From Actinomycetota bacterium (GTDB lineage: Bacteria; Actinomycetota; UBA4738; G016210805): DNA of 6,228 nt. Every line of letters begins with the position of its first letter. The stretch's first letter is position 1. A program made the translations under genes and the position numbers. Location of the stretch: contig JACQTL010000001.1 of the NCBI GenBank assembly GCA_016210805.1, forward strand, positions 1 through 6,228. Reading direction: 5' to 3'. Under the pieces are notes generated by a model that did no database searches, was not told the origin of the DNA, and saw nothing but the letters and a program-made list of their open reading frames with translations. Positions 5,318-6,228 of the stretch are shown one piece after another.

Positions 5318-6148
5318 ATGGGGGAGGGAACGAGCGGGACGGGCGTGGCGCGCACGGCGGAGCGGTTCACCGCGTGGGCCGAGGGCTACAGGGAGATCTG
5401 GGCGCCGATCCTGCTGCCCTGGAACGTCCGCCTGGCCGAGCCGGTCGAACTGTCGCCGGTCGCCTCGGTCCTCGAGGTCGGCACCGGTGTGGGGAACCTC
5501 CTCGGGGTCCTCAGGCAACGAGCCCCCCGGGGACGGATCGTGGGCGTCGACTACTCGGAGGGGATGGTGGCCCTGGCCCCCCGGGGCCCCGGGCTGGCCT
5601 CCGTCGCGGTCATGGACGCGGTGCGGCTCGGCTTCGCCGACGGCTCCTTCGACGCAGTGCTGATGCCCTTCATGCTCTTCCTGGTCCCCGACCCCCTGGC
5701 CGCCCTCCGGGAGGCCGGGCGCGTGCTCCGGCCGGGCGGCGAGGTCGCCGTGACTGCCTGGGGGCCGGACGCGCCGTACGGGCCGCTCGCCGTGTGGAAC
5801 GAGGAGCTCGACCGGGCCGGCGCGCCCAGGCCCCAGCCGATGGCCCGGACCGACGAGCTCATGGACGACCCGGCGAAGCTCGCCGCCCTCCTCACCGAGG
5901 CCGGATTCGAGGACCCGCGGGCCACCGGGGAGCCGTTCGTGCTGGACATGGACGTCGAGGGCGTGATCCGCCGCCACACCGGCCTGGGCCTCACCCGGAC
6001 CCGCTACGAGTCCCTTGCCCCCGAGGACCGCCGAGCCTTCCTCGACCGCTTCCGCGAGAGGCTTTCGGCGCTCCCTCCCGAGGAGCTGGTCTTCCGCGAC
6101 GAGGTCGTCCTGGGCTGGGGCCGGCGGCCGGGCCGGGAGCTCAGCTGA
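5318..6148 (+). CDS. Class I SAM-dependent methyltransferase (Methyltransf_11/UbiE-like)
   Basis: Encodes 276 residues from the ATG at 5318. Transfers a methyl group from S-adenosylmethionine; the acceptor cannot be told from sequence. The Rossmann-fold landmarks are in order: motif I VLEVGTGVGN (51-60), the acidic end of strand 2 at D78 in IVGVDYSEGM, D100 in MDAVRLGFADGSFDAV, strand 4 with PFMLFLVPDPLAAL, and the post-motif loop GRVLRPGGEVAVTAWG (134-149). The C-terminal part (about 180-260) contains LLTEAGFEDP, usual for small-molecule methyltransferases, and a helical region that probably shapes the acceptor site. The start is uncertain. No Shine-Dalgarno precedes this ATG, and in-frame GTGs lie at 5267, 5279 and 5345. 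I prefer 5318 because residues before it look like non-coding sequence and the AERF..WAEGY helix usual in this family follows soon after. It is divergent from nadE and overlaps the next gene tail to tail. Confidence 0.92.
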   Translation: MGEGTSGTGVARTAERFTAWAEGYREIWAPILLPWNVRLAEPVELSPVASVLEVGTGVGNLLGVLRQRAPRGRIVGVDYSEGMVALAPRGPGLASVAVMDAVRLGFADGSFDAVLMPFMLFLVPDPLAALREAGRVLRPGGEVAVTAWGPDAPYGPLAVWNEELDRAGAPRPQPMARTDELMDDPAKLAALLTEAGFEDPRATGEPFVLDMDVEGVIRRHTGLGLTRTRYESLAPEDRRAFLDRFRERLSALPPEELVFRDEVVLGWGRRPGRELS

Positions 6149-6228
6149 ACGTGGCGCAGGGGGTGGGGACCAGCTCGACGTCCAGCCGGCTCGCGGGAAC
6201 GGGCTCCGGCATGGCCAGGACCCTGAAC
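6141..6228 (-). CDS. C-terminal end of an unidentified protein (partial)
   Basis: On the minus strand a frame enters from the right edge and ends at the TGA at 6143-6141, giving 28 residues: FRVLAMPEPVPASRL followed by DVELVPTPCATFS. Of the 28 sense codons, 27 end in G or C, the same bias as the sure genes, and the other two minus-strand frames read as Arg/Gly/Pro-rich shadows. The last 8 bp overlap the end of the methyltransferase gene on the opposite strand. The fragment is too short to identify. It could also be a chance open frame, but the codon bias and the need for a gene here argue against that. Confidence 0.6.
   Translation of the reverse strand, partial: FRVLAMPEPVPASRLDVELVPTPCATFS

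Noticed and set aside
4281..5663. 460-residue plus-strand frame across nadE and the methyltransferase
   Set aside because: It is antisense to nadE and then out of frame with the methyltransferase, with no domain. The NadE catalytic residues fix the real frame.
5108..5994. Minus-strand frames opposite the methyltransferase
   Set aside because: They are shadows. The plus strand carries all SAM-binding motifs in order.
1..6228. CRISPR array, insertion sequence, toxin-antitoxin pair or defence cassette
   Set aside because: I saw no regularly spaced repeats, transposase motifs, terminal inverted repeats or known defence domains on either strand.

Overview
The window is very GC-rich (about 70% by eye) and its genes use G or C at almost every third codon position. 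It shows TANNNT-type -10 boxes, a candidate ECF-type promoter, one probable leaderless start and a tRNA whose CCA end is not encoded. Together these suggest an actinobacterium or a similar high-GC lineage, probably an uncultured or environmental one; this is inference from composition and gene types, not a taxonomic proof.

Layout. (1) Positions 1-2483, minus strand: a tightly coupled three-gene operon read right to left. It encodes a six-helix membrane protein (2483-1824), a zinc-ribbon plus six-helix membrane protein (1827-1075) and a secreted or membrane-anchored coiled-coil protein (1085 running off the left edge). The genes overlap by 4 bp and 11 bp. None has a function I recognise. The third has an internal duplication and a proline-rich tail. 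(2) Positions 2484-2800: a control region with a promoter for that operon, a tRNA-Lys(UUU) gene on the minus strand with a hairpin terminator behind it, and a short divergent promoter region dense in small repeats. (3) 2801-3517, plus strand: an exported SIMPL-domain (DUF541, YggE-like) protein. (4) 3555-5243, minus strand: glutamine-dependent NAD+ synthetase NadE, with both glutaminase and synthetase catalytic motifs intact. Its 3' end and that of the SIMPL gene share one strong GC hairpin. (5) 5318-6148, plus strand: a class I SAM-dependent methyltransferase, divergent from nadE. (6) 6141-6228, minus strand: the last 28 codons of an unidentified gene that overlaps the methyltransferase tail to tail.

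How they fit together. nadE and tRNA-Lys are housekeeping genes. The SIMPL protein is probably an envelope or oxidative-stress protein. The three-gene operon looks like a small envelope complex: two polytopic membrane proteins, one with a probable zinc-binding cytoplasmic N-terminus, and one exported coiled-coil protein with paired cysteines. It is the part of the window most likely to be undescribed. I see no CRISPR array, insertion sequence, integrase, phage gene or recognised defence cassette.
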